Source: Variovorax boronicumulans
Lineage (GTDB): Bacteria; Pseudomonadota; Gammaproteobacteria; Burkholderiales; Burkholderiaceae_C
Assembly: GCF_030812215.1 (NCBI RefSeq)
Contig: NZ_JAUSSG010000014.1
Span: 1-64,000 of the forward strand
Reading direction: 5' to 3'
DNA length: 64,000 nucleotides
Position numbers and translations under genes: made by a program. The first letter of the stretch is position 1. Every line of letters begins with the position of its first letter. The notes beneath the pieces were generated by a model, which made no database searches, was not told the DNA's origin, and was given only the letters and a program-made list of their open reading frames with translations. Below are positions 51,727 to 62,000 of the stretch, piece by piece.

Positions 51727-54174
51727 TCAATTCGGCGGCACCGCCTTGGGGGGATCGTTTTCTCGTCCGAAGTGGCGATGAGCGCCCATGGCGTCGATGA
51801 AAGCGGCGATTCCTGCGTCAGCGCCAGCCGCATCCGCCAAGATGAGACCGGGGTCCACGGAACCGTCCGGCAGGGTCATCGGGATCTGTGCCTCGGCCAG
51901 AAGCGCTTCGGACGCGCCCAGCGCGAGGATCGTCTTGCAATGCCAGTACTGGTCGCGAAGAAATTCGAGCGTGTGGGCATCCGCATCGAGCGCTTCGACA
52001 GCTGCCGCGCCATCGGGCAGGACGAGTGCGTCGAAAAGAAAGCCCGGCGAGTTCTCCATGGTCGCATCGGCGGCGAACTTTTCGCCGCCCGCGCCGACAT
52101 AGGTGCCAAGCCGGGCACCAATGAGCCGCGGCACCGCGCCGGCGGCGACGAGTGCGGAGATGAGCTTTTGCAACGACGTGCCTTCGACACCGTTTGCAAC
52201 GAGCACCGCAATCTTGCGGGTGCGGATACCACCGTCACCCGGCCGGGCGAGCAACGACAGCGCCGATGACGCTTCGACTTCGGGAGGCGCTGGATTGTCC
52301 AGCGCCTTGGGCATCGGCGCGGGCAATTCCATTCCGAGGTCCTGTGCGAGGCGCTGCGCCAGATCCGGGGCCGCATTGAGCAGGCTCGCCACCACGCGCT
52401 CCCGGATCGCAGGGACAGTCACCTTGGAGAGTTCAAAGCGGAAAGCATTGCCGATATGCGCCTTCTCCACCTCGCTCTGGCTTTCGAAGAACAGCCGGGC
52501 CTGGGTGTAGTGATCGGCGAACTTCTCGGGCTTGACGCGCACCTTGTCTGCACTCTCCTTGGCATCGAGCCGTCGGGCCACGCTGGTGAACCCTTGTGCG
52601 GCGCCCGCCTGGAACGGGCAGCCGCCGGCGAGTGAATTGGGCTCGTAGGCGACGCGGCCACGGGGGATAGCCTGTCGATGCATGCCGTCGCGCTGGTTGT
52701 TGTGCACCTGCGCAATCGGCGCGTTGATCGGCAGTTCGTGGAAATTTGGCCCGCCCAGGCGAGTGATCTGCGTGTCGACATAGGAGTGGATGCGACCTGC
52801 CAACAGCGGATCGTTCGTGAAGTCCAGTCCGGGCACGATGTGGGCCGTGCAGAACGCGACCTGCTCGGTCTCTGCGAAGAAGTTGTCGGGATTGCGGTTG
52901 AGCACCATGCGCCCCACGATCTGCACCGGCACCAATTCCTCGGGGATGAGCTTGGTCGCATCCAGGATATCGAAGCTGAACTGTTCGGCCTGTTCCTCGG
53001 TGAAGATCTGCAGCCCCAGTTCCCATTCGGGATACTCGCCCGCCTCGATCGCCTCCCACAGGTCGCGGCGATGGAAATCCGGATCGGCGCCGGAGATCTT
53101 GACCGCTTCCTCCCACACCAGCGAATGGGTCCCGAGCTTGGGCTGCCAGTGGAACTTGACGAGGACGCTCTCGCCAGCCTCGTTGACCAGGCGGAAGGTG
53201 TGCACGCCGAAGCCCTGCATCATGCGATAGCTGCGCGGAATGGCGCGGTCCGACATCTGCCACATCAGCATGTGCGTCGACTCAGGCATCAGCGACACGA
53301 AATCCCAGAAGGTGTCGTGCGCGCTGGCGGCCTGCGGCATCTGGTGGTGCGGCTCAGGCTTCACGGCATGTACGAGGTCCGGGAACTTCATCGCGTCCTG
53401 GATGAAGAACACCGGCATGTTGTTGCCCACCAGGTCCCAATTGCCTTCGTCCGTATAGAACTTGACCGCGAAACCGCGCACGTCGCGCGCGGTGTCCTTC
53501 GACCCGCGTTCGCCGGCCACCGTCGAGAAGCGCACGAACACCGGCGTGATCTTGCCGGCCTCCTGGAAGGGCGCTGCCTTGGTGTGCTTTGTCAGCGGCT
53601 CGTAGCACTCGAAGAAGCCATGAGCACCGGAGCCGCGCGCATGCACGATGCGCTCGGGGATACGCTCGTGATCGAAGTGAGTGATCTTCTCGCGCAGGAT
53701 GAAGTCTTCGAGCAGCGCGGGGCCGCGCGCGCCGGCCTTGAGCGAATTCTGGTTGTCGGCGATGGCGACGCCCTGGTTGGTGGTGAGCACCTGCCCGCTC
53801 GAATCGACGCGCACGCGGTCCAGCGTACCGATCGTCGCATTGAGCCCTTCGCGTGCCGCGGCGCCGGTCTTGTCCGAGGGGTTGCGCTCCGAAAGCGTGC
53901 TCGCACCTGGCAGTCGGGACGGCGGTGTGACCGTGACGCCCGCGGGCGTGGCCTGTGCGTTGTCTTGGCCATACTCGAGCGGCTTGTTGTTATTGGCGGG
54001 CATGCCACTGGCCAGCGCCTGGGTGTCGATGGCCTTCTGCGCCGGCGCATCGCCCTTGCCTGCGTTCGCGGGGGCGGGACTGGCGGGCCCGCTGTCGGTG
54101 TTGCGTGCGGCGGCGCGGGCCGCATCGATCTCGGCGGCGCTGGCTGCCGAGGAAGCTGGGGATTTCTTGGCCAT
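51727..54174 (-). CDS. katE: Catalase, large-subunit clade II (KatE/HPII type)
   Basis: An 815-aa haem catalase. The N-terminal 80 residues are disordered (Ala/Ser/Pro-rich). The core follows: NSLKAGARGPALLEDFILRE, KITHFDHERIPERIVHARGS with the distal His, FSTVAGERGSKDTARDVRGF, the haem Tyr region IHSYVDTQITRLGGPNFHEL and QPKLGTHSLVWEEAVKI. Residues ~640-800 form the C-terminal flavodoxin-like domain, ending HRHFGRENDPPKAVPPN. It degrades hydrogen peroxide in stationary phase. The same C-terminal domain also occurs alone at 24025-24588. Start 54174 follows GAGAGACAAACCC. Confidence 0.93.
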   Translation of the reverse strand: MAKKSPASSAASAAEIDAARAAARNTDSGPASPAPANAGKGDAPAQKAIDTQALASGMPANNNKPLEYGQDNAQATPAGVTVTPPSRLPGASTLSERNPSDKTGAAAREGLNATIGTLDRVRVDSSGQVLTTNQGVAIADNQNSLKAGARGPALLEDFILREKITHFDHERIPERIVHARGSGAHGFFECYEPLTKHTKAAPFQEAGKITPVFVRFSTVAGERGSKDTARDVRGFAVKFYTDEGNWDLVGNNMPVFFIQDAMKFPDLVHAVKPEPHHQMPQAASAHDTFWDFVSLMPESTHMLMWQMSDRAIPRSYRMMQGFGVHTFRLVNEAGESVLVKFHWQPKLGTHSLVWEEAVKISGADPDFHRRDLWEAIEAGEYPEWELGLQIFTEEQAEQFSFDILDATKLIPEELVPVQIVGRMVLNRNPDNFFAETEQVAFCTAHIVPGLDFTNDPLLAGRIHSYVDTQITRLGGPNFHELPINAPIAQVHNNQRDGMHRQAIPRGRVAYEPNSLAGGCPFQAGAAQGFTSVARRLDAKESADKVRVKPEKFADHYTQARLFFESQSEVEKAHIGNAFRFELSKVTVPAIRERVVASLLNAAPDLAQRLAQDLGMELPAPMPKALDNPAPPEVEASSALSLLARPGDGGIRTRKIAVLVANGVEGTSLQKLISALVAAGAVPRLIGARLGTYVGAGGEKFAADATMENSPGFLFDALVLPDGAAAVEALDADAHTLEFLRDQYWHCKTILALGASEALLAEAQIPMTLPDGSVDPGLILADAAGADAGIAAFIDAMGAHRHFGRENDPPKAVPPN

Positions 54175-54415
54175 GGGTTTGTCTCTCGAGGTGGGAAGGA
54201 AAGTGGGAAACACACGCTAGGCGCCGTGTATTTGCGGCGTTGTAGGCGCCCATGCCATTGCGCCCGAGGATTGGGACGCAGGGCGTCCTGGGGAGCAAAC
54301 AAGGGGTAGAGAAGAGTCCATGCGTGTTCGGGGTTCGTCCGCGCCTACGTGTGCACCGCTCCCGCACTGACGCCGTGCAAACCCTGTCGCGCTCAGCCTG
54401 AGGAAACCCGGTCCG

Positions 54416-55159
54416 TTGCGCCGGGCAGAAAGAAAACAAGTGATCGGCATCGTCGTCCCAGCCCACAACGAAGAAGCTTGCGTGCGCTCGTGCCTGCAAG
54501 CACTGGCCGCAGCAGCCAGACATCCCGACCTGGGAGGCGAGTCCGTGGAGATCGTTGTGGTGCTAGATGCATGCACCGACGCCACGGGTGTATATGCCTG
54601 CGCCGCCGGCGCGACGACGCTGAGCATTCGCGCACGCAACGTCGGCATGGCGCGCGCAGCGGGGGCTCAGGCGCTTCTTGCGCGCGGCGCGCGCTGGCTG
54701 TCCTTCACCGATGCCGATACCGTTGTCTCGCCCTCTTGGTTGGTGGAACAGCTTGCGCTGCGCGCCGATGCCGTGTGCGGAACGGTGGGCGTGGTCGACT
54801 GGACGCCGCACGGCTGCCACGCAACATTGCTGGCCTGGCATTTCCAGCAGACGTACCAAGACGCCGACGGGCATTCACACATCCACGGAGCCAACCTCGG
54901 CGTCTCCGCAGCGGCTTACAGGCTGGCCGGCGGCTTCAGGCATCTCGCGTGTAGTGAAGACGTCGCACTGGTCGATGCATTGATCGCGTCCGGTGCATCG
55001 GTGGCATGGAGCGCAAAGCCCCGTGTGGTCACGAGCGCACGAAAGAACGCCAAGGCTTCCGGTGGATTTGCGGATGCCCTGTGCCACGCTGTTGTGCAAC
55101 GGCTCGAGGCCGTGTCACAGCCGCGGTTCTCCCCGTTGCCCAGCTTACTGAATCCCTAG
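54416..55159 (+). CDS. Glycosyltransferase family 2-like protein
   Basis: A 247-aa GT-A enzyme: QVIGIVVPAHNEEACVRSCL is the family start; EIVVVLDACTDATGVYACAA gives the nucleotide-binding region; LSFTDADTVVSPSWLVEQL has the DxD metal motif; HGANLGVSAAAYRLAGGFRH and CSEDVALVDALIASG give the acceptor-side acids. Such stand-alone enzymes often modify lipids or exopolysaccharide. The start is uncertain: TTG at 54416 gives the full frame, while GTG at 54440 would start directly at VIGIVVPAHNEE. Substrate unknown. Confidence 0.85.
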   Translation: MRRAERKQVIGIVVPAHNEEACVRSCLQALAAAARHPDLGGESVEIVVVLDACTDATGVYACAAGATTLSIRARNVGMARAAGAQALLARGARWLSFTDADTVVSPSWLVEQLALRADAVCGTVGVVDWTPHGCHATLLAWHFQQTYQDADGHSHIHGANLGVSAAAYRLAGGFRHLACSEDVALVDALIASGASVAWSAKPRVVTSARKNAKASGGFADALCHAVVQRLEAVSQPRFSPLPSLLNP

Positions 55160-55177
55160 CTTCTCAATGGAGTCAAC

Positions 55178-55486
55178 ATGAAACAGAGCAGCAGTCAGAA
55201 AGAGATGTCGCCGATCAACATTGACCAGAGCCATGCAGTCGGACAAGACAGCCCCACGGAAGGCAGTCGAATGGGACGGGAAGCCAACAAGACCACGGAC
55301 TACCCCGGTGAAGCCGAATCAGCGGTTACGGACGATACATCGGCACCCGCCGAGGGCGAGAGCCGCGAAGATGCAATTCGCAGGGCTGCCTACGAGGCCT
55401 ATCAGCGCCGCGGTGCCACACCAGGCAGCGAGATCGACGACTGGTTGGAGGCTGAAGCTCAGGTGGAGCGGCAACGTAGAGAATAG
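55178..55486 (+). CDS. DUF2934 domain protein
   Basis: A 102-aa hydrophilic protein, disordered for the first 65 residues and ending in a DUF2934 helix pair: SREDAIRRAAYEAYQRRGAT, PGSEIDDWLEAEAQVERQRR (R-x-x-AY-x-x-x-x-x-RG, then D-x-x-W-x-x-AE). The domain occurs in many small stress-linked bacterial proteins of unknown role. It lies 18 bases after the glycosyltransferase on the same strand, so they are probably co-transcribed. Confidence 0.8.
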   Translation: MKQSSSQKEMSPINIDQSHAVGQDSPTEGSRMGREANKTTDYPGEAESAVTDDTSAPAEGESREDAIRRAAYEAYQRRGATPGSEIDDWLEAEAQVERQRRE

Positions 55487-55550
55487 GACAGGAGAGCCAG
55501 CGCGAAACTCACGATCAGAAATGCCACCCAATATCGCTGTCGTGAACTAG

Positions 55551-56084
55551 CACCGCCCATGGCATGAGGCCGAAAGGCATCCGTTTAGGCAGGAGCAGGT
55601 GCTCCAGGTCGACCGGGGCGGGCGGATTTCGGTGCGCCAGCGCGCGGCCGGAAAGGTCGACTTCCCGGCCGTGCTCGATACCTACAGAACACGGCGACAG
55701 CAGGACCACGAGACGCTCGAACGTATGGTTTCGTACGCGCGGTCGGGCCAGTGCAGGTGGCAGTTGCTCCTGAGCGATCTCGATCAGGCTGCGGAACTGA
55801 AACGCTGCGGCGCATGCGACAACTGCCGGCGCATCGCGGCCCACGAAAACGAAATGGCGCAGCCCATCGTGATGATCGGCGACGAGGCCGGGCCTGTTGC
55901 ACGCACACCGCCTGCATTCACCGCCGACGATCGGGTGCGAGTCAGGCGCTTCGGACCCGACGTGGTCATCGCTTCGGACGCGACATCGATCACCGTCGGA
56001 TTCGAGGACGGAACCCCGCGCTGTTTTCACCCGGACTATGTGCCCCCTCTGCATCGTGCCTGGTTATCGGGTGGACACCTCTGA
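55551..56084 (+). pseudogene. RecQ-family helicase, C-terminal fragment
   Basis: The frame reads VRQRAAGKVDFPAVLDTYRT, RRQQDHETLERMVSYARSGQ, CRWQLLLSDLD and LKRCGACDNCRR. The zinc-binding pattern C-x-W-x-LL and CGACDNC, with the preceding helices, is the RQC/zinc region of RecQ helicases. A further 70-residue domain (DDRVRVRRFGPDVVIASDAT; VGFEDGTPRCFHPDYV) follows. The helicase core is absent: a stop at 55548 precedes the frame. An ATG, GTG 55599 or TTG start could give a 161-aa product, but the fragment looks like a gene tail. Confidence 0.7.
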
Positions 56085-56344
56085 GCCTCCGGTCTTTGGC
56101 CCTGTAGGCGGTGCCATGCGGTACGCCGAAGAGTCCAAAGCCGATGCGTTCGAACAGATCACCGAACGCGGTCGCTAGGCGGCCGATGTCTCGGCCCAGC
56201 TGGGCATAAGCTAGCACGGCCTTCATCGATGGATCGAGGCTCCGCGCACGCACGCCGGGTGATCGACAGACGCAGATGCCACAGACAAACGAGTTGCGGC
56301 GGCCGTCGTTGATCCGTCGCATATGACTGCGGACTGGATTTCGC

Positions 56345-58300
56345 CTACTTGAACTCATGCACCACTACAGGCGCCGACCGGCTGTCCTGCACCGTCACGC
56401 GCTGCCGGTACACCTCGAGGTCTCCATTGCGCACCTCGATGTTGTAGATCCCCGGTCGCAGGGGCAGCGTCTTGAGCGGCGGGCTCACCCCGCGGTCTGC
56501 ACCGTCGACGAACACCTGACCCCACGGCCGGATGTTGAACTGCACGCGCCCCATGCCCGGTGAGGCCGCCGTCGACGGCGCGCCTGAGATCGCCGAAAGC
56601 CGATTCAGCTCCGCGATCGCGTTGCGCGCGTCTCTTGCGTGCGGGCCGCGCCGGTAGCGGCGCAGATAGGCCTCGTAACCTTCCCGCGAATTTTCGGCCT
56701 GGGCAATATTCCAGTCCTCGACTTCGTTGGGAGCCTTCGGAGGCACCGGCGGCGGCGCCGCCGCTTGTGCCTCGGCTGAAGGCGTTGTGACCGGCACATT
56801 CTCGAGGGGCGTCAGTGGTCCTTGCGCCGACGCGCTCGCAGGAGCCGCGGGCGGCATGGCGGTGCCGTCCGAAATCACCGTCGCACCGCCGGCTGACGGC
56901 GTGCCGTCGGTAGCCGGAGGCCCGGCGCCGGGTGCACTGGTGCCGGGTGCGGGCATGGCGGCCGGCGGCGCAGCGGGATTGGACATGGGCGCTGCGGGCG
57001 GTGGCATCGGCACCACGGCGGTCGTCATGTCCGGCTTGCCCGAGGTCATGCGCAGGCCGATCCAGGCCCCCACGGCGACGAGTGCGATCAGCAACCCGCC
57101 CACCAAGCTCCAGCGCGCAAGAGCCGGTGCCTTCTTCTGCGCGACAGGCTTGCTGCCGCTCGCGTTCGGCACGGCACGCGGCGGCCGCGCAAGAGGCTGG
57201 GTCTGCACCGGCTCGGCCACTGCCGCAGGCTGCGCGACGACGGCGGTTGTTTCGAGCGGTGCCGGCATGGGCGAGAGCGGCAGAGGCGGCGGCGTGGCCG
57301 GCACCGGCGCGGACGGAATGATCACCGTCGGCGCGGCCGCTGCGTTGACGTAGATGTCGCCCAGCTTCACGAGCCCCAGTTCGGCCGCGAACACGGCGAC
57401 GGTCTGCGTGCGGTCCTTGCTATGTACGGCCAGCGTGTGGTCGACCGCGGCGCAGAAGCCGGGGCTCAGGTCGCTGCGGCCCATGGACGACAACGGCACG
57501 TAGGCGTCCTGCACGCTGCGTACCACGGCCGAGGGCGGCGGGTGCCCGGTGACCGCGCGGTACAGCACGGCGCCCAGCGCATACATGTCGGTCCACGCGC
57601 CCTGCAGCAGCGTGTTGTCGTCGGCGTACTGCTCGATGGGCGAGTAGCCCGACTTCACCATCACCGCCACCTCGTCGACCAGGTCGGCAATCGACTTGCG
57701 CGCCGCGCCGAAGTCGAGCAGCACCGGCAGGTCGTCGTGCTGGAGGAAGATGTTGTCGGGTGCGATGTCGCGGTGGAAGCACTGGTTGCGGTGCAGCGTC
57801 TCCAGCGCGCCGAGCAGCGGACCGAGCATGCCCAGCAGCCACCGCTCGGTGATTTTCGAGGGCTCTTCCTCGGCCAGGCGGCGCAGCGTGCGGCCCCTGT
57901 AGAGCTGGATCGCCATGTAGGCGGTGGAGTTCGACTCCCAGAAGCGATGCACCCGCACCAGCGCCGGATGACTGAACTGCGCGAGCGTGCGTGCCTCGTT
58001 GATGAAGCTGCGAAGGCCTGCCTGGAAGGTGGCGGTGAGCCGCTCGGAGCGCACGTGCACGCTGTTGTCGCCCACGCGGCGCGCGAGCATGGAGGGCATG
58101 TATTCCTTGATCGCGACCTCGCGCTGCAGCGAGTGGTCGTAGGCGCGGTAGACGATGCCGAAGCCGCCTTCGCCGATCACCTCCAGCAGCTCGAATTCGT
58201 CCAGCCGGTGGCCCACGCCCAGGGGGTGCGGTTTCTCCGTGTCCTGCGCATCGGACGGCGGACTGTCGCCGCTGCCGCTGCTGCTGCCGTACGTCGTCAT
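56345..58300 (-). CDS. Type VI secretion-linked Ser/Thr protein kinase (PpkA-like) with PEGA domain
   Basis: A 651-aa membrane-anchored kinase. Glycine loop GEGGFG (43-48), ATP Lys65 in VAIKEY, catalytic HRDIAPDN (176-183) and DFG (196-198). In the catalytic loop Ala replaces the usual Lys. Residues 320-395 and 420-540 are Pro/Ala linkers around a single helix (397-417, WSLVGGLLIALVAVGAWIG). The C-terminal ~65 residues form a PEGA domain (FVDGADRGVSPPLKTLPLRP). In known systems such kinases control type VI assembly through Fha phosphorylation. It follows tagF by 31 bases with AGGAGGAGATGA before the ATG. Confidence 0.9.
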   Translation of the reverse strand: MTTYGSSSGSGDSPPSDAQDTEKPHPLGVGHRLDEFELLEVIGEGGFGIVYRAYDHSLQREVAIKEYMPSMLARRVGDNSVHVRSERLTATFQAGLRSFINEARTLAQFSHPALVRVHRFWESNSTAYMAIQLYRGRTLRRLAEEEPSKITERWLLGMLGPLLGALETLHRNQCFHRDIAPDNIFLQHDDLPVLLDFGAARKSIADLVDEVAVMVKSGYSPIEQYADDNTLLQGAWTDMYALGAVLYRAVTGHPPPSAVVRSVQDAYVPLSSMGRSDLSPGFCAAVDHTLAVHSKDRTQTVAVFAAELGLVKLGDIYVNAAAAPTVIIPSAPVPATPPPLPLSPMPAPLETTAVVAQPAAVAEPVQTQPLARPPRAVPNASGSKPVAQKKAPALARWSLVGGLLIALVAVGAWIGLRMTSGKPDMTTAVVPMPPPAAPMSNPAAPPAAMPAPGTSAPGAGPPATDGTPSAGGATVISDGTAMPPAAPASASAQGPLTPLENVPVTTPSAEAQAAAPPPVPPKAPNEVEDWNIAQAENSREGYEAYLRRYRRGPHARDARNAIAELNRLSAISGAPSTAASPGMGRVQFNIRPWGQVFVDGADRGVSPPLKTLPLRPGIYNIEVRNGDLEVYRQRVTVQDSRSAPVVVHEFK

Positions 58301-58331
58301 TCATCTCCTCCTGTCGCGAAAGGCCGGTTTT

Positions 58332-59045
58332 TCATGCCCATGGCACATGCCCCTGCGAAAACAATTTCGAGAACAGCGGTGTGTTGAGGCCGCCGCCATG
58401 GGCAGCGGTGCGCAACGGTGAGCCGTCGGCCTGGTTGGTCCACCAGTAGCTGGTGCTGCCGAAAGCATCGAAGCACAGTGGAAGTTCGGGCCAGCCCAGG
58501 CGTTGTTGGGCGCTCGCGCCAGCGGCTGTAGGCCCGAGGATCGAAAGAATGTCGTCCGAGCCACCGCTGGCGGTGCGAAAGCCCGCGCGCGCGGCGGCAA
58601 GGATCTGGCCGTCGAACTGGTCGGGTGCCACGCCGTGGCGAATGGCCTGCAGCAACGCGGTGCCGCACTGCCAGTACCACGCGGCCGAGCCTTCGAGCAC
58701 GGCGGGGCGGTAGTTCGATGCCGACACCTGCAGCGTCACGCACACGGGGTAGTACCGGCCCACCCGGTCGCAGCTGGGGGCGATGCAGCCGAACTGCACG
58801 GCGTCCACGCCCTGCGTCGCCGGAATGGCGAAGTTCCAGACCGGCGCGACCGCGTAGTGGCGCGTCATCGCATCGGGCCAGCGCTTGAAGCTGCCCAGGC
58901 CGTTCTGCATCCAGCGGTCCCACCAGGCCTGCAGCTCGCGCGGCATGCGGCGGTAGAGAAAGTCGCCGGCGCCGGGCAGCTTGCCGTACCAGCCGATCTG
59001 CTCGTCGACGGGGACCCAGGCTTGCGGGGGAATGCTGCTGTTCAT
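58332..59045 (-). CDS. tagF: Type VI secretion-associated protein TagF (ImpM)
   Basis: A 237-aa protein with the family start IGWYGKLPGAGDFLYRRMPR and the following ELQAWWDRWMQNGLGSFKRW. The middle contains WNFAIPATQGVDAVQFGCIA and PSCDRVGRYYPVCVTLQVS, conserved in TagF. In Pseudomonas and others TagF proteins act as posttranslational repressors of type VI activity, acting on or near Fha1. It starts one base after the tssM stop, so it is tightly coupled. The phosphatase PppA that often accompanies it is not in the window. Confidence 0.92.
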   Translation of the reverse strand: MNSSIPPQAWVPVDEQIGWYGKLPGAGDFLYRRMPRELQAWWDRWMQNGLGSFKRWPDAMTRHYAVAPVWNFAIPATQGVDAVQFGCIAPSCDRVGRYYPVCVTLQVSASNYRPAVLEGSAAWYWQCGTALLQAIRHGVAPDQFDGQILAAARAGFRTASGGSDDILSILGPTAAGASAQQRLGWPELPLCFDAFGSTSYWWTNQADGSPLRTAAHGGGLNTPLFSKLFSQGHVPWA

Positions 59046-59046
59046 C

Positions 59047-62000
59047 CTAGGATTTCCCGGGGCACGAGAACCCGCTCATCTGGTTGAGCCGCAGCGGGTT
59101 GTAGACGCTGTTGGCCGTCACCGCCAGCACCACCTTCTTGCCCTGCAGGTCGAAGGTCGCGTTGAACGATTCGGGCGAACGCCCCGCCGACACCGAGGCC
59201 TTGTCGAAGAGCCGGTGCAGCGCCCACGGCCCTTCGGTCACGATGCCGCCGGCCGGCGTGCCGTTGGCGGTTGTCACCTGCAGGCGCACCTGGTTGCTGT
59301 TGCGCGGGCCCGGCCACTTGACCGTGCTCGGCGCCTGCGGGCCGTGTGCATAGCGCACCGTCTGGCCGTCGATGTCGAGCGTGAACTGGGTGATGGCGGC
59401 GTCCATGTCTTCGGGCCGCAGGTCGATGGTGAACGACGGCGTGCGGCCGCCCGCCATGCCGGTGAAGAACACGTCGCGGATCGCCTGTGCCTTCTGGAAC
59501 GAATCGAGGTACGCCGAGCGCCCCGCCGCGCTGCCGTCGACACCGCGCTTGAAGGTCCACGGATTGACCGAGGTGTCGACCTGCGAGGCCAGGTTCTTCT
59601 GGAAGAAGTCGTCCATCATCCCGCCCGGCGCGAACAGCTGCGCGAAGTCGCCGGCCGCCACGTCGCGCGGCGAGCCGCGCGTGAACGGGTAGCGCCCCGC
59701 AATCGCCTGGTTGCAGAACTGCCCGATGGTCGCCGCCGCGTTCTGGCCGATGTTCTGCCGCGTCACAGCCGCCGCCTTCGACGACGCGGTGGCCGACAGG
59801 TCGTTCAGCATCCCCTGGAACGGCACCGGCAGCCGGCCCGCCTCCGCCTGTACCTTGGTGACCGCATCACTTGACGGCGGAATGTTGCCGCTGCGCAGCG
59901 CCGTGTCGGTGGCGGTGAGGAAGGTGTAGAGCTCGTTGATGAGGGCCGCCGTGGCATCCAGCGGCGTCTGCCCGCCCGCCTTGGGCGCGGTCACCATGCG
60001 GCGCAGCGGCTCGAAGTGGTTGTCCACCAGCGACTCGGGGCGGTCGGGGGCGGCGTTGCGGCGCTGGCTGCCGTCTGGCTGGCCGATGAGCTGCTCGATG
60101 CGCTCGCGCGTGCTGGCCACGCGGTTCTGCGCCTGGTCGAGCAGGCTGCGCGCGGCCTCGTCGTGGTTGCGCAGCAGATCTGTTTCCCGCGCCGCACCAC
60201 GAATCAGCCGCGACATCGGCGACTCGCCCGTGGAGAGCACGCGCGTCATCTGGATGCTCTGCAGCAGCGACTTGCTCTCCGCCAGCCGAACGTCGGCCAG
60301 GTACTCGTCCCACACGCGGATGTAGTCGGTGAGGTAGAGCCGCCGCACTTCGCGCAGCAGCAACTCGCGAGAAGTGATGTCGGTCATGCCGGGCGCGCGG
60401 ATCTGCAGTACCCAGCGGTCTTCCTGTTCGAGCGCGAGCGTGGTCTCGGCCATGCGCTTGTCGAAGATGTCCCAGTAGCCGCGGTAGGTGAAGAGCGTGG
60501 GGATGCCGTCGGTCAGCGGCTTGCCGCTCGCGCGCCGGATCACCAGCGCCGACTCGGCCCCCGCCATCTCGGCGATGGTGAAGGCATTGGGCGGGCTGGT
60601 TTGCAGCAGGATGCGGCGCAGCCGCGCATACGAGCGCTGCGCGAGCGGCACGCCGGCCAGGCGCTCCCGCGTCTGCGTGATGAGCTTGTCGTCCTTGGCA
60701 AACGGCGATGCCACCACGCGCCCCGCGAACAGCGCCTTCAGGTGCGACTCGAGGTTGGTGCGCTGCTCGCGCGTGAGCGAGGCCCCGATCTTTCGGTCCA
60801 CGTCGGTGAGCAGCCATGCCTGCAAAAAGTCGGCGTCGTAGCGCTCGGCGTCGTACAGCATGAGGTAGGCCTTGAGCGCCTCGTAGCTGTACTCGGCATC
60901 GATCTTCGCGGCATCGCGCAGCGACTGCTCGATGCGCTGTGCCGACTGCGGCAGCAGCACGCTCTCCAGTGCACGCTGGTAGACGCCATCGGTCGCGGCC
61001 TGCAGCTTCTCGCCCTGGTAGAGACCGAAGCGGTAGGACACCGGCGGATCGCCGATGTCGAACTGGCCCGACTTGGGCAGGTCGCGCAGCCGATCGAGGA
61101 TCAACAGCGAACTCGCGAGGTCGCCGCTCGCATCGACCACCGTCGGCAGCTCGCCGCGCGCCGCGGCCTTGTTGAAGGCCTTGGCGTTGTTGTCGACCTC
61201 GGCCACGTAGTCTTTGTTGTTGCGCCAGCTGTTCACGCAGGCGCCGAGCAGCACCACCAGCAGCACACCGATGAGGCTGTAGCCCGCGATGTCGATGGCG
61301 CGGCGGCGGCGGTACCAGCGCAGGTTGGTGCCGGCCACGCCCGCATCACGGAAGATCACCTGCTGGAGCAGTTCCTTCAGGAAGTAGCTCTTGCCCGGAC
61401 CCGGCGGCGGCGCGGGCGGCGCGTTGACCTGCAGGTAGCGCTTGATCGCGCCCATCACGCGGTCGAAGGCCGTGCCCTCCTGCGTGCCGCTCGTGAAATA
61501 CACGCCGCGCAGCATCGACGCGGCCTCGAACTTCGAGGGGTTGAACACGTCGGCCAGGAAGGTGCCCAGGATGTCCTCGAAGCTCGCGAACTGCTGCGGC
61601 AGCAGGTAGGCCTGCGCGCGGCGCATCGGGTCGGGCTCGGCGGCCATCAACTCGGGCAGGCGTTCGTCCAGGCGCTGGTGCAGCAGCTTGTATTCCTGGT
61701 GGAAGCGCTCTCGCAGGTCGGCCTTCGCGGCATCCGCGGGGTTGGCCTCGATGGGGAAGGTAAAGCCCCAAACCTGCGCGCGCTCGGCGCGGCCCATCGA
61801 TCCGAAGTACTCGTTGAAGCCGGCCAAGAGGTCGGTCTTGGTCACCAGCACATAGACCGGGAAGCCGATGCCCAGATCGTTGCGCAACTCCAGCAGACGC
61901 TTGCGCAATGACATCGCATGGCGCGCGCGTTGCGCGTCGTCGGCCAGCGGCAGGTCGGCGATGCTGATGGTGAGAATCGCGCCGTTGATCGGCTGGCGCG

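Noticed and set aside
60016..61911. 631-codon open frame opposite tssM
   Set aside because: Antisense shadow; tssM on the minus strand has all family motifs and overlaps tssL properly.
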